Below are positions 7,220 through 14,387 of a stretch of 29,111 nucleotides of DNA, in pieces. Source of the stretch: an uncultured Ruminococcus sp. (lineage in GTDB: Bacteria; Bacillota; Clostridia; Oscillospirales; CAG-272); assembly GCA_902797495.1 (NCBI GenBank), contig CADBTH010000064.1, forward strand, positions 1 to 29,111, written 5' to 3'. A program made the translations under genes and the position numbers. How positions within the stretch are numbered: position 1 is the first letter of the stretch; every line of letters starts with the position of its first letter. The notes beneath the pieces are model-generated. The model was not told the DNA's origin. It was given only the letters and a program-made list of their open reading frames with translations, and searched no databases.

Positions 7220-7417
7220 ATGAAGATCAGACTTAACGAAGACGAAGAGGTCGTAAGGAACATCAAGGAAGGCCTCAAGGCAAAGGGCGGTTACTGCCCT
7301 TGCAGAGTGGGAAAACTGCCGGAATTCAAGTGTATGTGCGAGGAATTCAGAAATCAGATAGCCGACCCCGATTTCGAGGGACTTTGCCACTGCGGACTGT
7401 ATTACAAGGAAAAATGA
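7220..7417 (+). CDS. Mini ferredoxin-thioredoxin reductase catalytic-chain-like protein
   Basis: A 65-aa protein with three CxC motifs: C26-P-C28, C38-M-C40 and C56-H-C58. The ferredoxin:thioredoxin reductase catalytic chain uses the same order (CPC, CPC, CHC) to hold a 4Fe-4S cluster next to a redox disulfide. Here the gaps are 9 and 15 residues, where the plant/cyanobacterial enzyme has 16 and 8, and the chain is much shorter, so the fold may be rearranged. GAGGAG lies 6 bases before the ATG. Its place right after the peroxidase suggests it feeds ferredoxin electrons to it, directly or via thioredoxin; that is inference. Confidence 0.82.
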   Translation: MKIRLNEDEEVVRNIKEGLKAKGGYCPCRVGKLPEFKCMCEEFRNQIADPDFEGLCHCGLYYKEK

Positions 7418-7444
7418 CGGAGAGCCGTCTCTGTGTGGAGCACT

Positions 7445-8584
7445 ATGGACAGTAATAAAAATGACATTGCCGTAATCGCGGCGAACAGAGAAAAAACCAT
7501 CGTAAAAACAAGCGTTATAGGGATCGTGACGAATCTTTTCCTCGTCGCGTTCAAGGCGTTCGCGGGTCTCGTATCGAACTCGATCGCCGTCATCCTCGAC
7601 GCCGTGAACAACTTATCCGACGCCGCGTCCTCGGTCGTTACGATCATCGGCGCAAAGCTCGGAGCGAAACAGCCCGATAAGAAGCATCCGCTCGGCTACG
7701 GGAGGATCGAGTACCTGAGTTCGATGGTAGTCGCCGCTCTCGTTCTGTACGCGGGCATCACGTCGCTCGTCGAATCGGTGAAGAAGATAATAACGCCCGA
7801 GAAAGCGGACTACAGCACGGTCTCGATAATCATCATATCTGTCGCGGTCGTAGTGAAGGTCATACTCGGAACGTTCGTCAGGAAGCAGGGCAAGAAGGTC
7901 AACTCCGGCGCGCTCGCCGCGTCCGGCTCCGACGCTCTCTTCGACGCGGTGCTCTCCTTCTCCGTTCTCGCTTCCGCCGTGATCTACCTGATATGGAACG
8001 TATCTCTCGAAGCGTACGTCGGCGTTCTTATCGCGATATTCATCATCAAAGCCGGAATTGAAATGATGATCGAAACGCTGAACGATATCATCGGAAAGCG
8101 CGAAGACGCGGAGGTCACTAAAGAACTGAAGCGGATCGTGTGCGAGGAGGAGGGAGTCCTCGGCGCGTACGACGTGACTCTCTTCAACTACGGGCCCGAC
8201 AAAAACTACGGCTCTGTACACGTCGAGCTCCCCGACACGATGAGCGTCGACGAAGCCGACAGGATAACGAGAAAGATACAGTCCGACGTCTATCAGAAGA
8301 CGGGCATCATTCTGACCGGCATCGGGATCTATTCCTTCAACACCTCGGACGACGAGGCGGCAGCTATCAGAAACGCGGTGCAGAAGACGGTGATGTCTCA
8401 CGACTGGGCGCTTCAGATCCACGGCTTCTACGCCGACACGGAGAAGAAGAGCATGAGATTCGACGTCGTCGTCAGCTTCGACGCGGACAAAAAGGAAGCG
8501 GTGTCGACTCTCTATGGGGAAGTGTGTTCCGCGTATCCCGACTACGATATACTGATAGTCCCCGATACGGACGTCGCGGACTGA
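7445..8584 (+). CDS. Cation diffusion facilitator (CDF) metal exporter
   Basis: A 379-aa membrane protein that exchanges a divalent metal for protons. It has about six transmembrane helices (residues 20-220) and then a cytoplasmic domain. The metal-site pairs are N55-x3-D59 in helix 2 and D163-x3-D167 in helix 5, a combination more like Mn/Fe than Zn exporters, which favour His. HPLGYGRIEYLSS is the family signature. The soluble part is long, with an extra C-terminal domain of about 80 residues. The start at 7445 has GGAG 4 bases before it; GTG at 7433 is an alternative. Last gene of the ohrR operon. Confidence 0.9.
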   Translation: MDSNKNDIAVIAANREKTIVKTSVIGIVTNLFLVAFKAFAGLVSNSIAVILDAVNNLSDAASSVVTIIGAKLGAKQPDKKHPLGYGRIEYLSSMVVAALVLYAGITSLVESVKKIITPEKADYSTVSIIIISVAVVVKVILGTFVRKQGKKVNSGALAASGSDALFDAVLSFSVLASAVIYLIWNVSLEAYVGVLIAIFIIKAGIEMMIETLNDIIGKREDAEVTKELKRIVCEEEGVLGAYDVTLFNYGPDKNYGSVHVELPDTMSVDEADRITRKIQSDVYQKTGIILTGIGIYSFNTSDDEAAAIRNAVQKTVMSHDWALQIHGFYADTEKKSMRFDVVVSFDADKKEAVSTLYGEVCSAYPDYDILIVPDTDVAD

Positions 8585-8604
8585 CCGCTCAACTGCGATT
8601 CAAA

Positions 8605-8641
8605 CAAAACCATCCGAATTCGGGTGGTTTTGCTTTTTTTA
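8605..8641 (+). terminator. Terminator of the ohrR operon
   Basis: CAAAACCA pairs with TGGTTTTG, continued by an inner CC/GG around a GAATTC loop, and is followed by a run of seven or more T. It lies 20 bases after the CDF stop. Confidence 0.9.
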
Positions 8642-8643
8642 TG

Positions 8644-8672
8644 TTGAAATCGCGCGCCGTTTGAGCTATAAT
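8644..8672 (+). promoter_or_regulatory. Sigma-A promoter for the DIP1984 unit
   Basis: TTGAAA (8644-8649) and TATAAT (8667-8672) are 17 bases apart, starting right after the preceding terminator. Transcription would begin near 8679 and cover the 55-aa gene, the DIP1984 gene and possibly the structured RNA. Confidence 0.85.
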
Positions 8673-8728
8673 ATACTAAACGGAAACGCCAAGACGGATC
8701 GTTCGTTTATCAAACGGAGGAAATAAAA

Positions 8729-8896
8729 ATGGAAGAACACGTCATCACGGTAAAAATCAGAACTAAGGGAGAGGAATGCGAGCTGGACGACGGACAGATC
8801 AAAGAGTGGTACGAGAAGAATATCTCGAAGCTCTTCGATCCGGAATACGGCACGCCCGAGATAACCGTTGAACTCGAGAGGAGGAAACTGTCATGA
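8729..8896 (+). CDS. Small acidic protein upstream of DIP1984 (55 aa)
   Basis: A short gene not recognised as any named family. AACGGAGGAAATAAAA gives a strong ribosome site 8 bases before the ATG. The protein begins MEEHVITVKIRTKGEECELD, has a central amphipathic helix (KEWYEKNISKLF) and ends ITVELERRKLS. Its TGA overlaps the ATG of the DIP1984 gene (ATGA), so the two are translationally coupled and probably work together. It holds a single Cys and no membrane segment. The frame and coupling make it credible; its function is unknown. Confidence 0.75.
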   Translation: MEEHVITVKIRTKGEECELDDGQIKEWYEKNISKLFDPEYGTPEITVELERRKLS

Positions 8897-9348
8897 AACT
8901 TGCTACCGCGCTTTCCGAAAGAGCCGATCTTCAGAGAAGGATATCGGAGCTTTCCGTAAGACTCAACAACAACGCCAAAGTTCAGGAGGGAGACGCGCCT
9001 TCGGAGAATCCGGATGAACTGCTTGGTGAGCTCGACGGATGTCTTGAAAGGCTCGAATACCTCGTCGCCCGCATCAACCGCACGAACAACGAGACGAAGT
9101 GCGGGGACGAGACGCTCTGCGACCTCATCGCGCGCCGCGACTGCCTCAAGGAGCGCATCAGGATAATGAGGGATTTTCTCAATTCTTCGAGCGAAAAGGT
9201 CACGAGATACTCCAAAGCCGAGATAAAGATCGTCAGCACGGTCTCCGTCGCAAAACTGCAGAAGCAGGTCGACAAGTACTCGAAACAGCTCCGCGAAACC
9301 GACGAGGCGATCCAGACGCTGAACTGGACGACAGATCTGATAGAATAG
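8893..9348 (+). CDS. DIP1984 family protein
   Basis: A 151-aa, mostly helical protein of the DIP1984 family (DUF6847), named after a Corynebacterium diphtheriae locus and without a settled function. The family core is clear: MKLATALSERADLQRRI, LNNNAKVQEGDAPSENPDELL, LVARINRTNN, LCDLIARRDCLKERI, YSKAEIKIVSTVSVAKLQKQ and the ending LNWTTDLI. Predicted coiled-coil helices dominate. It overlaps the 55-aa gene by 4 bases. A structured, Y-RNA-like element begins within 8 bases of its stop, which suggests an RNA-related role; that is inference from context only. Confidence 0.92.
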   Translation: MKLATALSERADLQRRISELSVRLNNNAKVQEGDAPSENPDELLGELDGCLERLEYLVARINRTNNETKCGDETLCDLIARRDCLKERIRIMRDFLNSSSEKVTRYSKAEIKIVSTVSVAKLQKQVDKYSKQLRETDEAIQTLNWTTDLIE

Positions 9349-9353
9349 AAAAA

Positions 9354-9513
9354 GCAGGTAGTTTGACGGCGAGGACATGATCTCCCGCGATTGAGAATGA
9401 ATCGCATTGGCAGTATGTCCGGGCGCATACACGGGGGTCCGATTCCCTCATTTTACAACGTATGCCCTGTAACGTTACAAACGTAACGACACATCTTTTT
9501 TTTACTACCTATT
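9354..9513 (+). ncRNA. yrlA: Bacterial Y RNA-like (YrlA) structured RNA with tRNA-mimic arms
   Basis: AGGTAGT (9356-9362) pairs with ACTACCT (9504-9510), closing about 155 bases. Inside are: GGACAT/ATGTCC (9373-9378, 9415-9420) enclosing the hairpin GCGATT-7 nt-AATCGC; GGG..CATAC/GTATG-CCC (9421-9430, 9460-9467, two-base bulge) enclosing GGGGG-TCCGATT-CCCTC, which copies a tRNA T-arm (5-bp stem, 7-nt loop with C-G-A at T-loop positions); CGTTAC-AAAC-GTAACG; then eight T before the closing strand. Y RNAs bind Ro/Rsr proteins through a GGUAGU/ACUAC-type stem, carry a pyrimidine tract near the 3' side, and bacterial YrlA has a tRNA-like module. A weak -10 (TAGAAT, 9341-9346) could start it at about 9353. 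No Ro gene is in view. Confidence 0.7.
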
Positions 9514-9573
9514 GTCTGCCGGCAAACGAGGGCGGGAACGGGGAAAAAACAAAAAAGCAAGGGGGAAATAACG

Positions 9574-10065
9574 GTGAATAACGTAGTAGAAGCGCTGATC
9601 GAAATACCTCTCCATTCAAAGAACAAGTACGAGGTGGACGAGGAGACGGGAAAGATAAAGCTCGACCGCGTCCTTTACGCGTCGATGGTCTACCCGACCG
9701 AGTACGGAGTTATCGAAGGAACGCTCGCGCCCGACGGCGACCAGCTCGACATCCTCGTGATAAGCGACAACCCGACGTTCCCGGGCTGTTACGTGCCCGC
9801 GAGAGTCCTCGGATATCTCGAGATGACGGACGGCGGAAAGATCGACTATAAGCTCATCTCCGTCGTTGACTGCGATCCGAGATACGCGGACTTTCACGAC
9901 CTCGGAGAGCTTCCCGATTTCATCCTCAAGGAAATAAAGAATTTCTTCGACAACTACAAAGTGCTTCAGAAGGTCGAGGTCACGACCGGTAAGTATCACG
10001 GTAAGCACGCCGCGATGAAGATCATCGAGGAGTGCCGCGCGAGGTACGAAGAGGCGCACAGATAA
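9574..10065 (+). CDS. ppa: Inorganic pyrophosphatase, family I
   Basis: A 163-aa cytoplasmic enzyme that hydrolyses pyrophosphate to drive biosynthesis. The metal-binding core is DGDQLDILV (Asp54, Asp56, Asp59), matching the family signature DGDPLDVLV with Gln in place of Pro. VYPTEYGVIEGT supplies the Lys/Tyr substrate contacts and VVDCDPRY a further metal Asp. Length is normal for the soluble family. The start is GTG with AGGGGG 8 bases ahead. No clear own promoter is visible in the 60 bases after the structured RNA, so read-through from upstream is possible. A hairpin terminator follows. Confidence 0.95.
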   Translation: MNNVVEALIEIPLHSKNKYEVDEETGKIKLDRVLYASMVYPTEYGVIEGTLAPDGDQLDILVISDNPTFPGCYVPARVLGYLEMTDGGKIDYKLISVVDCDPRYADFHDLGELPDFILKEIKNFFDNYKVLQKVEVTTGKYHGKHAAMKIIEECRARYEEAHR

Positions 10066-10075
10066 AGAGATCAAT

Positions 10076-10104
10076 AAAGGCGCTCCGCAAGGGGCGCCTT
10101 TTCG
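10076..10104. terminator. Terminator after ppa, shared with the minus-strand operon
   Basis: AAAGGCGCTCC pairs with GGGGCGCCTTT (one T-G pair) around a GCAA tetraloop, followed by a short T tract. On the other strand it ends in CCTTTATT, so it can serve the convergent TipAS operon too. Confidence 0.88.
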
Positions 10105-10455
10105 TTATTTGTTTTTGCAAAAGATCCTTATCGCATCCGTTGCGAACTGCGCGGTCCCATCTCCGCCGGCTTTGTCTATGTTTTCTTTAAACCGTGGATC
10201 GGCGGAGTACGTTTCTCCGAGCCCGGAGAAAATTTCGTCCGTGCAGGTGTAATAATTGTCGGTTATGTATTTCTGAAGACCGGCAATTTCAGCTTGTACG
10301 GCGGAGTCCTCGGGAGGCAAATCTTTCAGCTCTCCGAGTCGGGAAAAGATACTCATCAGCCCCTTCGCGGCGTCGTCGCCCGGCGCCCGTCTTTCGAATT
10401 CGCGGTAGGCTTCCGTGTCTCCCCAGCGTTTTTTTACTTCGTCATTGTAATTCAT
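10105..10455 (-). CDS. Stand-alone TipAS-type antibiotic-recognition domain protein
   Basis: A 116-aa protein matching the TipAS domain, which in Streptomyces TipAL captures thiopeptide antibiotics behind a MerR DNA-binding domain. The signature is visible in EVKKRWGDTEAYREFERR, in ITDNYYTCTDEIFSGLGETY and in DPRFKENIDKAGGDGTAQFATDAIRIF. No helix-turn-helix precedes it: the ATG overlaps the activase stop by 4 bases and the protein starts directly at the domain. So it cannot act as a classical regulator alone and may sequester a ligand. Last gene of the glycyl radical operon. Confidence 0.85.
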   Translation of the reverse strand: MNYNDEVKKRWGDTEAYREFERRAPGDDAAKGLMSIFSRLGELKDLPPEDSAVQAEIAGLQKYITDNYYTCTDEIFSGLGETYSADPRFKENIDKAGGDGTAQFATDAIRIFCKNK

Positions 10456-11327
10456 AACAGACCTCTGATGATTCTATTTGCCCGCGCGACCTGCTCGGCA
10501 GTCGGTATCCAATCTGCGCGCCCGCTGTCGTTACGACCGACGAACGTCGCCTTCGTTCCGGCGTAGGCGTGGTAGGGGATCAGGTCGATCCCGTCGAAGT
10601 TCTTGATATTACGCGCGATATTTGCAAGACGTCCGTAGTGCTCTTCATCGGTATTCACTCCGTTGATCAGTATGCAGCGCAGTCTGATACGGGCGCCCGC
10701 CTCGTTTGCGATATTTAAACTCTCTATCATCGGCTCGAGCGGCGCCCCGGTGTATTTTTCGTGCCGATCTTCGTCCGTGTCCTTGACGTCCCACAAAAAC
10801 AGATCGGTGAGTGGAACTGCAGAAAGCAGGGTCTCCCTGTCCGCGTACCCGCAGGTATCGACGACGGTTGAAAGCCCGACATCACGGCAAGCCTCCAGCA
10901 GAGCGACGGCGTTCTTTTGAGCGAGCGGCTCTCCTCCGGAGAGGGTAACGCCTCCTGCGTCTCCGTAGAAAGCGCGGTCTCTTTCCGCAGTCTTCAGGAT
11001 TTCTCCGACGGTCATATCCGCGCCGCAGAGCTCCAGCGCACCCGTCGGACAAGCCTCGGCGCACGAGGCGCAGATCACGCATCTCTTACGGTCAAAGCCG
11101 TCCGCTCCGTGCGCGCCGACCGGACAGGCGTTTACGCAGTTCCCGCAGCCGATGCATTTGTTTTTGTAAAACAAAATCTCGGGGTCGGGACTCTGTGTCT
11201 CGGGATTGTGGCACCACTCGCAGTGAAGCGGACATCCTTTCAGGAAGACGGTCGTTCGCACACCGGGTCCGTCGTGCATACTGAACCTCTGTATATCCGC
11301 GACCTTCAGTTTTACGTCAGTGTTCAT
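10452..11327 (-). CDS. Glycyl radical enzyme activase (radical SAM)
   Basis: A 291-aa enzyme that cleaves S-adenosylmethionine to place the glycyl radical on its partner. The radical SAM cluster is C32-x3-C36-x2-C39 (GCPLHCEWCHN). Two inserted ferredoxin clusters follow, C58/C61/C64/C68 and C83/C86/C89/C93. GGVTLSGGEPLAQ is the SAM-contact glycine motif. Such two-cluster inserts are typical of activases for non-PFL glycyl radical enzymes. The start overlaps the glycyl radical enzyme gene by 11 bases and the stop overlaps the TipAS start, so it is locked into the operon. Confidence 0.95.
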   Translation of the reverse strand: MNTDVKLKVADIQRFSMHDGPGVRTTVFLKGCPLHCEWCHNPETQSPDPEILFYKNKCIGCGNCVNACPVGAHGADGFDRKRCVICASCAEACPTGALELCGADMTVGEILKTAERDRAFYGDAGGVTLSGGEPLAQKNAVALLEACRDVGLSTVVDTCGYADRETLLSAVPLTDLFLWDVKDTDEDRHEKYTGAPLEPMIESLNIANEAGARIRLRCILINGVNTDEEHYGRLANIARNIKNFDGIDLIPYHAYAGTKATFVGRNDSGRADWIPTAEQVARANRIIRGLL

Positions 11328-13434
11328 TCTGCTTTATCACCATGTCCTGCCACTCGCGGTCGAGAGTCACGAATCTGGCGTTCCAGCCGGAGACTCTGAC
11401 CGAGAGGGTCCTGTAATTTTCGGGATGGAGCTGAGCTTCGCGCAGGACGGAGGCGTCCGCGATATCCGGCTGCATGAAGAAGCCGCCGAGAGCGACGAAT
11501 CCGCGCAGCAGGGAGATCAGCGCCTCGAGCCCGTTATCGCCGTCAACGCTCGAGGGCAGAAGTCTTATATCGAGCGCCGCTCCGGTGGCGAGCTTCGTAA
11601 GATCCGCTTTACAGTAGGAGCGGATGACCGCCGTCGCCCCCTCGTATTCGGTGTCGGGAGTCGGAGAGCAGTTCGCCGCAAGCACCTCGCCGACGCGTCT
11701 TCCGTGCGGAGAGGCGAGCCTTCCGTGCGACCATTCGAGCTGTCTGCCGAAGGTGCTGACTCCCGCCGGGAAACTGTAGCCGCACTTTCCGTTGAACGAC
11801 GTGCAGATATCTGCAAAATCGGAGAGGAGACGGGCGGCGACAGAGTCGACCTCGTCGCAGTCGTTGCCGTAATAGTCGTATCTGTTCAGGGCGTACTGAC
11901 GGAGCGCCTCTTCTCCTTCCCAGTTGTTTTTCAGGATCTTCATAAGGTCGGAAAGCGGGACCTTCTTTTCGTCGTAAACGAGTTTCTTGATCGCAAAAAG
12001 GCTGTTGACTGTATCAGCGAGACCTCCTATGTGGGGCGAGGTCACGTTATAGACGGGGCCGCCTTCGATATATGAAAGACCTCTTTTTACGCAGTCGTTC
12101 TCAAACAGAGAGACGACGGTACAGGGGTGAGCTCTCTTCCATTTGAAAGGATCTTGCTCTTCAAACCGTTTCGCTTCCGTGAGATAAATCTCTTCGATCC
12201 TTTCTCCAAGGTCGGAAAGGTAGGCTTCGTACAGCTCGTCAAAACTGTCAAAGTCCGGAGCGGCTTCATATTCGCCGAGCGTCTTTTTCTGAAGGATCTG
12301 AAGTGAGTCGAACGGGATATAGGTGAAATAAGTCTTTCCGGGTATCTGAACTTCCCAACAGCCGTCGTTGGCGAATCTTCTCGCTTCGCATAGTTCATAC
12401 CCCGCTTTGACGAAAGCGCTGACGACAGTATCTTCGTTGTATACCGCGAGGATGCCGCCGCCATATCTCATCACTTCCGCGACCCTGCGCAGAAGCTTTT
12501 CGTCGGTGTTCTCGTTCAGCCTTACGGTCGTCGGAAAATCGCTGATCCCGAGCTCCTCAAAAATATCAAGGACAAGATAGGATACTTCGTTCGTGACGTC
12601 TCGGCCTTCCTCGTCAACGCCGGAGATCAGGATATTCTGATAGTGCTGTGCGTCGCCGCTGCCGATATACTGTCCGTTGACCCACTCGCAGCCTTTGATA
12701 AAGAAGTGAGCGAGTATTTCCCTCGCTTCGTCGAGGGTCAGCGCGCCGGACGCAAGGTCGCGCTTCAAATAGTCGCCGAGCAGAACGTCTATCCTTCCGA
12801 TCCCCGGCCAGTTCCCGCACAGACGGAGAAACGCGAAAGTGAACCATATGCTCTGGACGGCTTCGTAAAAGCTTCCTGCAGGCTTGAACGGCACTTGTCT
12901 AAGGTTTTCGGCGTTTGACTTATATCCATCCGCCGCGTCGAGCGCGCCGAGATATCTTTTGTGCCAGAGTCTGAAGGACTCAAGACAGGAAAGGCAGCTC
13001 TTCGCAAACGGCTCTTTTTCGGTGCCGCGGTATTTTTCAAACGCTTCTTTCGCGTCCTGCTCTATACCGTTTATCCCGCGTTTGAGCACCGTTTCAAAGT
13101 CCACGGTAAGGTGGCTGATGCTCGGAAATATCCAGTCGCCGTTCAGAGTCGCCGGAACGACGTGCTCTATCGCAAAACCGAGGGTCGCCGCTCCGCTGAT
13201 CTTTTCGCCCTCGCATATGCGGACGGGCGCCGTTTCGGCGATCATCCTGATCGCGAGGTCGTATTGTTCAATATCGGACAGATCGGAGAATTCTTCGATG
13301 CCGTCGAGAACTACGGCTTTCGTTTTGAGAGTGTCGAGTCCGTACTTTCGGTCAAGGGAATCGGCGGCGAATCTTCTCGTTTCTTCCGACAGTCTGACCG
13401 GGCGCTTCATTCCGCGCGGCGTACTGAATTCCAC
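11317..13434 (-). CDS. Glycyl radical enzyme of the PFL/diol-dehydratase family, substrate unknown
   Basis: A 705-aa oxygen-sensitive enzyme. The glycyl radical loop is RVSGWNARF near the C-terminus (Gly683), where the common form is RVSGYxARF. The thiyl Cys is C359 in NDGCWEV, with Glu361 two residues on, the arrangement seen in dehydratase or lyase members rather than pyruvate formate-lyase, which has Cys-Cys. At 705 residues it is shorter than most characterised members (about 760-850). The start is GTG with GGGAGG 8 bases before it. It follows the metallo-beta-lactamase-fold gene by 45 bases and overlaps its activase. The substrate cannot be read from sequence alone. Confidence 0.93.
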   Translation of the reverse strand: MEFSTPRGMKRPVRLSEETRRFAADSLDRKYGLDTLKTKAVVLDGIEEFSDLSDIEQYDLAIRMIAETAPVRICEGEKISGAATLGFAIEHVVPATLNGDWIFPSISHLTVDFETVLKRGINGIEQDAKEAFEKYRGTEKEPFAKSCLSCLESFRLWHKRYLGALDAADGYKSNAENLRQVPFKPAGSFYEAVQSIWFTFAFLRLCGNWPGIGRIDVLLGDYLKRDLASGALTLDEAREILAHFFIKGCEWVNGQYIGSGDAQHYQNILISGVDEEGRDVTNEVSYLVLDIFEELGISDFPTTVRLNENTDEKLLRRVAEVMRYGGGILAVYNEDTVVSAFVKAGYELCEARRFANDGCWEVQIPGKTYFTYIPFDSLQILQKKTLGEYEAAPDFDSFDELYEAYLSDLGERIEEIYLTEAKRFEEQDPFKWKRAHPCTVVSLFENDCVKRGLSYIEGGPVYNVTSPHIGGLADTVNSLFAIKKLVYDEKKVPLSDLMKILKNNWEGEEALRQYALNRYDYYGNDCDEVDSVAARLLSDFADICTSFNGKCGYSFPAGVSTFGRQLEWSHGRLASPHGRRVGEVLAANCSPTPDTEYEGATAVIRSYCKADLTKLATGAALDIRLLPSSVDGDNGLEALISLLRGFVALGGFFMQPDIADASVLREAQLHPENYRTLSVRVSGWNARFVTLDREWQDMVIKQNEH

Positions 13435-13479
13435 GGTTAATACCTCCCTTTGAGAACGAAGATATAAAACTTTGACTTA

Positions 13480-14160
13480 TCACAGTTTCTTCACCGCGAT
13501 ATCGAGCCCTTTTGCGAAAACGTCATAGTCGGACTGAGAGCCGACGACGCTTCCGTAATGGATGGGGATCGCGGCGGCGGGCGACAGGCTTTTCGCCAGC
13601 TCTCTCGCTTCTTTTGCGGTCATGGTGTAAGTGCCGCCTATCGGAAGCAGGGCTACGTCGCACTTTACACGCTTCGCCTCGTCGGTCGCGTCCGTGTCGC
13701 CCGCGGCGTAGATCCTGACTCCGCATACCGTCACGACGTATCCGAGCCATCCGTTCTTCTTCGGATGGAACGCTTTGTTCACGTTATATGCGGGTACGGC
13801 TTCGACCGGGATGCCGCAGACCGTTCTGGCGTCGCCGGGCTCAAGGAGTACCGGCAGAGCCTCGTTCGGACATACCTTTGAGATGTCGGCCGCCGCGCTC
13901 GCGGGTGCTATGAAAACCGTATCGTCTTTTCTCACTTTTCCGATATCTTCCGGGGAAAAATGATCGAAGTGAGGGTGAGTTATAAATATCATATCCGCGT
14001 CGTGCGGAGCCTCTTTGATCCCGAACGGGTCGAAATAAACGACCTTTTCCGCAGAGAGGCGTATGCTGCTCTGCTCGTTTACCGTTATCTTACCGAGAAT
14101 ATCTTGTATTCGCGGACAGTTCTCATTTGCTCCCTGCGAGTCTGATTTTCGGAAAAACAT
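13480..14160 (-). CDS. Metallo-beta-lactamase-fold hydrolase (UlaG-like)
   Basis: A 226-aa hydrolase with the metal motif HPHFDH, later AAGDTD and IPIHYG, which fit the COG2220 / ascorbate-6-phosphate-lactonase-like group. The start is set at 14160 (MFFRKSDSQ) because GGAGG lies 6 bases before it and a good promoter lies upstream; the frame is open to 14232, but that extension runs across the promoter. There is no signal peptide, so it is cytoplasmic. It probably leads the glycyl radical operon. A lactone or phosphoester substrate is possible. Confidence 0.88.
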   Translation of the reverse strand: MFFRKSDSQGANENCPRIQDILGKITVNEQSSIRLSAEKVVYFDPFGIKEAPHDADMIFITHPHFDHFSPEDIGKVRKDDTVFIAPASAAADISKVCPNEALPVLLEPGDARTVCGIPVEAVPAYNVNKAFHPKKNGWLGYVVTVCGVRIYAAGDTDATDEAKRVKCDVALLPIGGTYTMTAKEARELAKSLSPAAAIPIHYGSVVGSQSDYDVFAKGLDIAVKKL

Positions 14161-14203
14161 ATATTTCCTCCGCCTTTCTTTCTCAAGCTCATACTCTGCA
14201 TTT

Positions 14204-14232
14204 ATCATACCATATAATTCAAATTTAATCAA
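14204..14232 (-). promoter_or_regulatory. Promoter of the glycyl radical operon
   Basis: On the minus strand, TTGATT (14232-14227) and TATGAT (14209-14204) are 17 bases apart. The start of transcription would be near 14197, about 37 bases ahead of the hydrolase ATG. Confidence 0.8.
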
Positions 14233-14311
14233 TATGCCGTTGCCGAATCATCTATACTTATTCTTTAAACGGTATCTTTGGGTTTGAGCATTTATTCCCG
14301 GATAAATATAT

Positions 14312-14346
14312 GCCCGGAAGCTCTTTCGGCTAAAGAGCTTCCGGGC
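14312..14346 (-). terminator. Strong hairpin ending the polysaccharide operon
   Basis: GCCCGGAAGCTCTTT pairs perfectly over 15 bp with AAAGAGCTTCCGGGC around a 5-base loop. On the minus strand it is followed by TATATTTAT, a U-rich but broken tail, so it fits the end of the minus-strand GT2/GH26 operon. The plus side has no T-run. The bases between it and the hydrolase promoter (14233-14311) hold nothing I can name. Confidence 0.75.
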
Positions 14347-14387
14347 AGTATATCCGCTTGTTTTTGAATTCCGCGAAGGGGAATTGC

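Noticed and set aside
9433..9449. T-arm sequence taken as part of a tRNA gene or a tRNA-end attachment site
   Set aside because: There is no acceptor stem partner, no anticodon arm in register and no CCA-compatible 3' end; the larger closed structure explains it better.
9468..9503. CGTTAC-AAAC-GTAACG hairpin plus T run read as a simple terminator
   Set aside because: The stem is weak and the T run lies inside the AGGTAGT/ACTACCT closure; termination there cannot be excluded but does not explain the paired strand that follows.
14161..14232. Longer start of the metallo-beta-lactamase-fold gene
   Set aside because: The extension contains the promoter -10 and the ribosome site of the shorter start.
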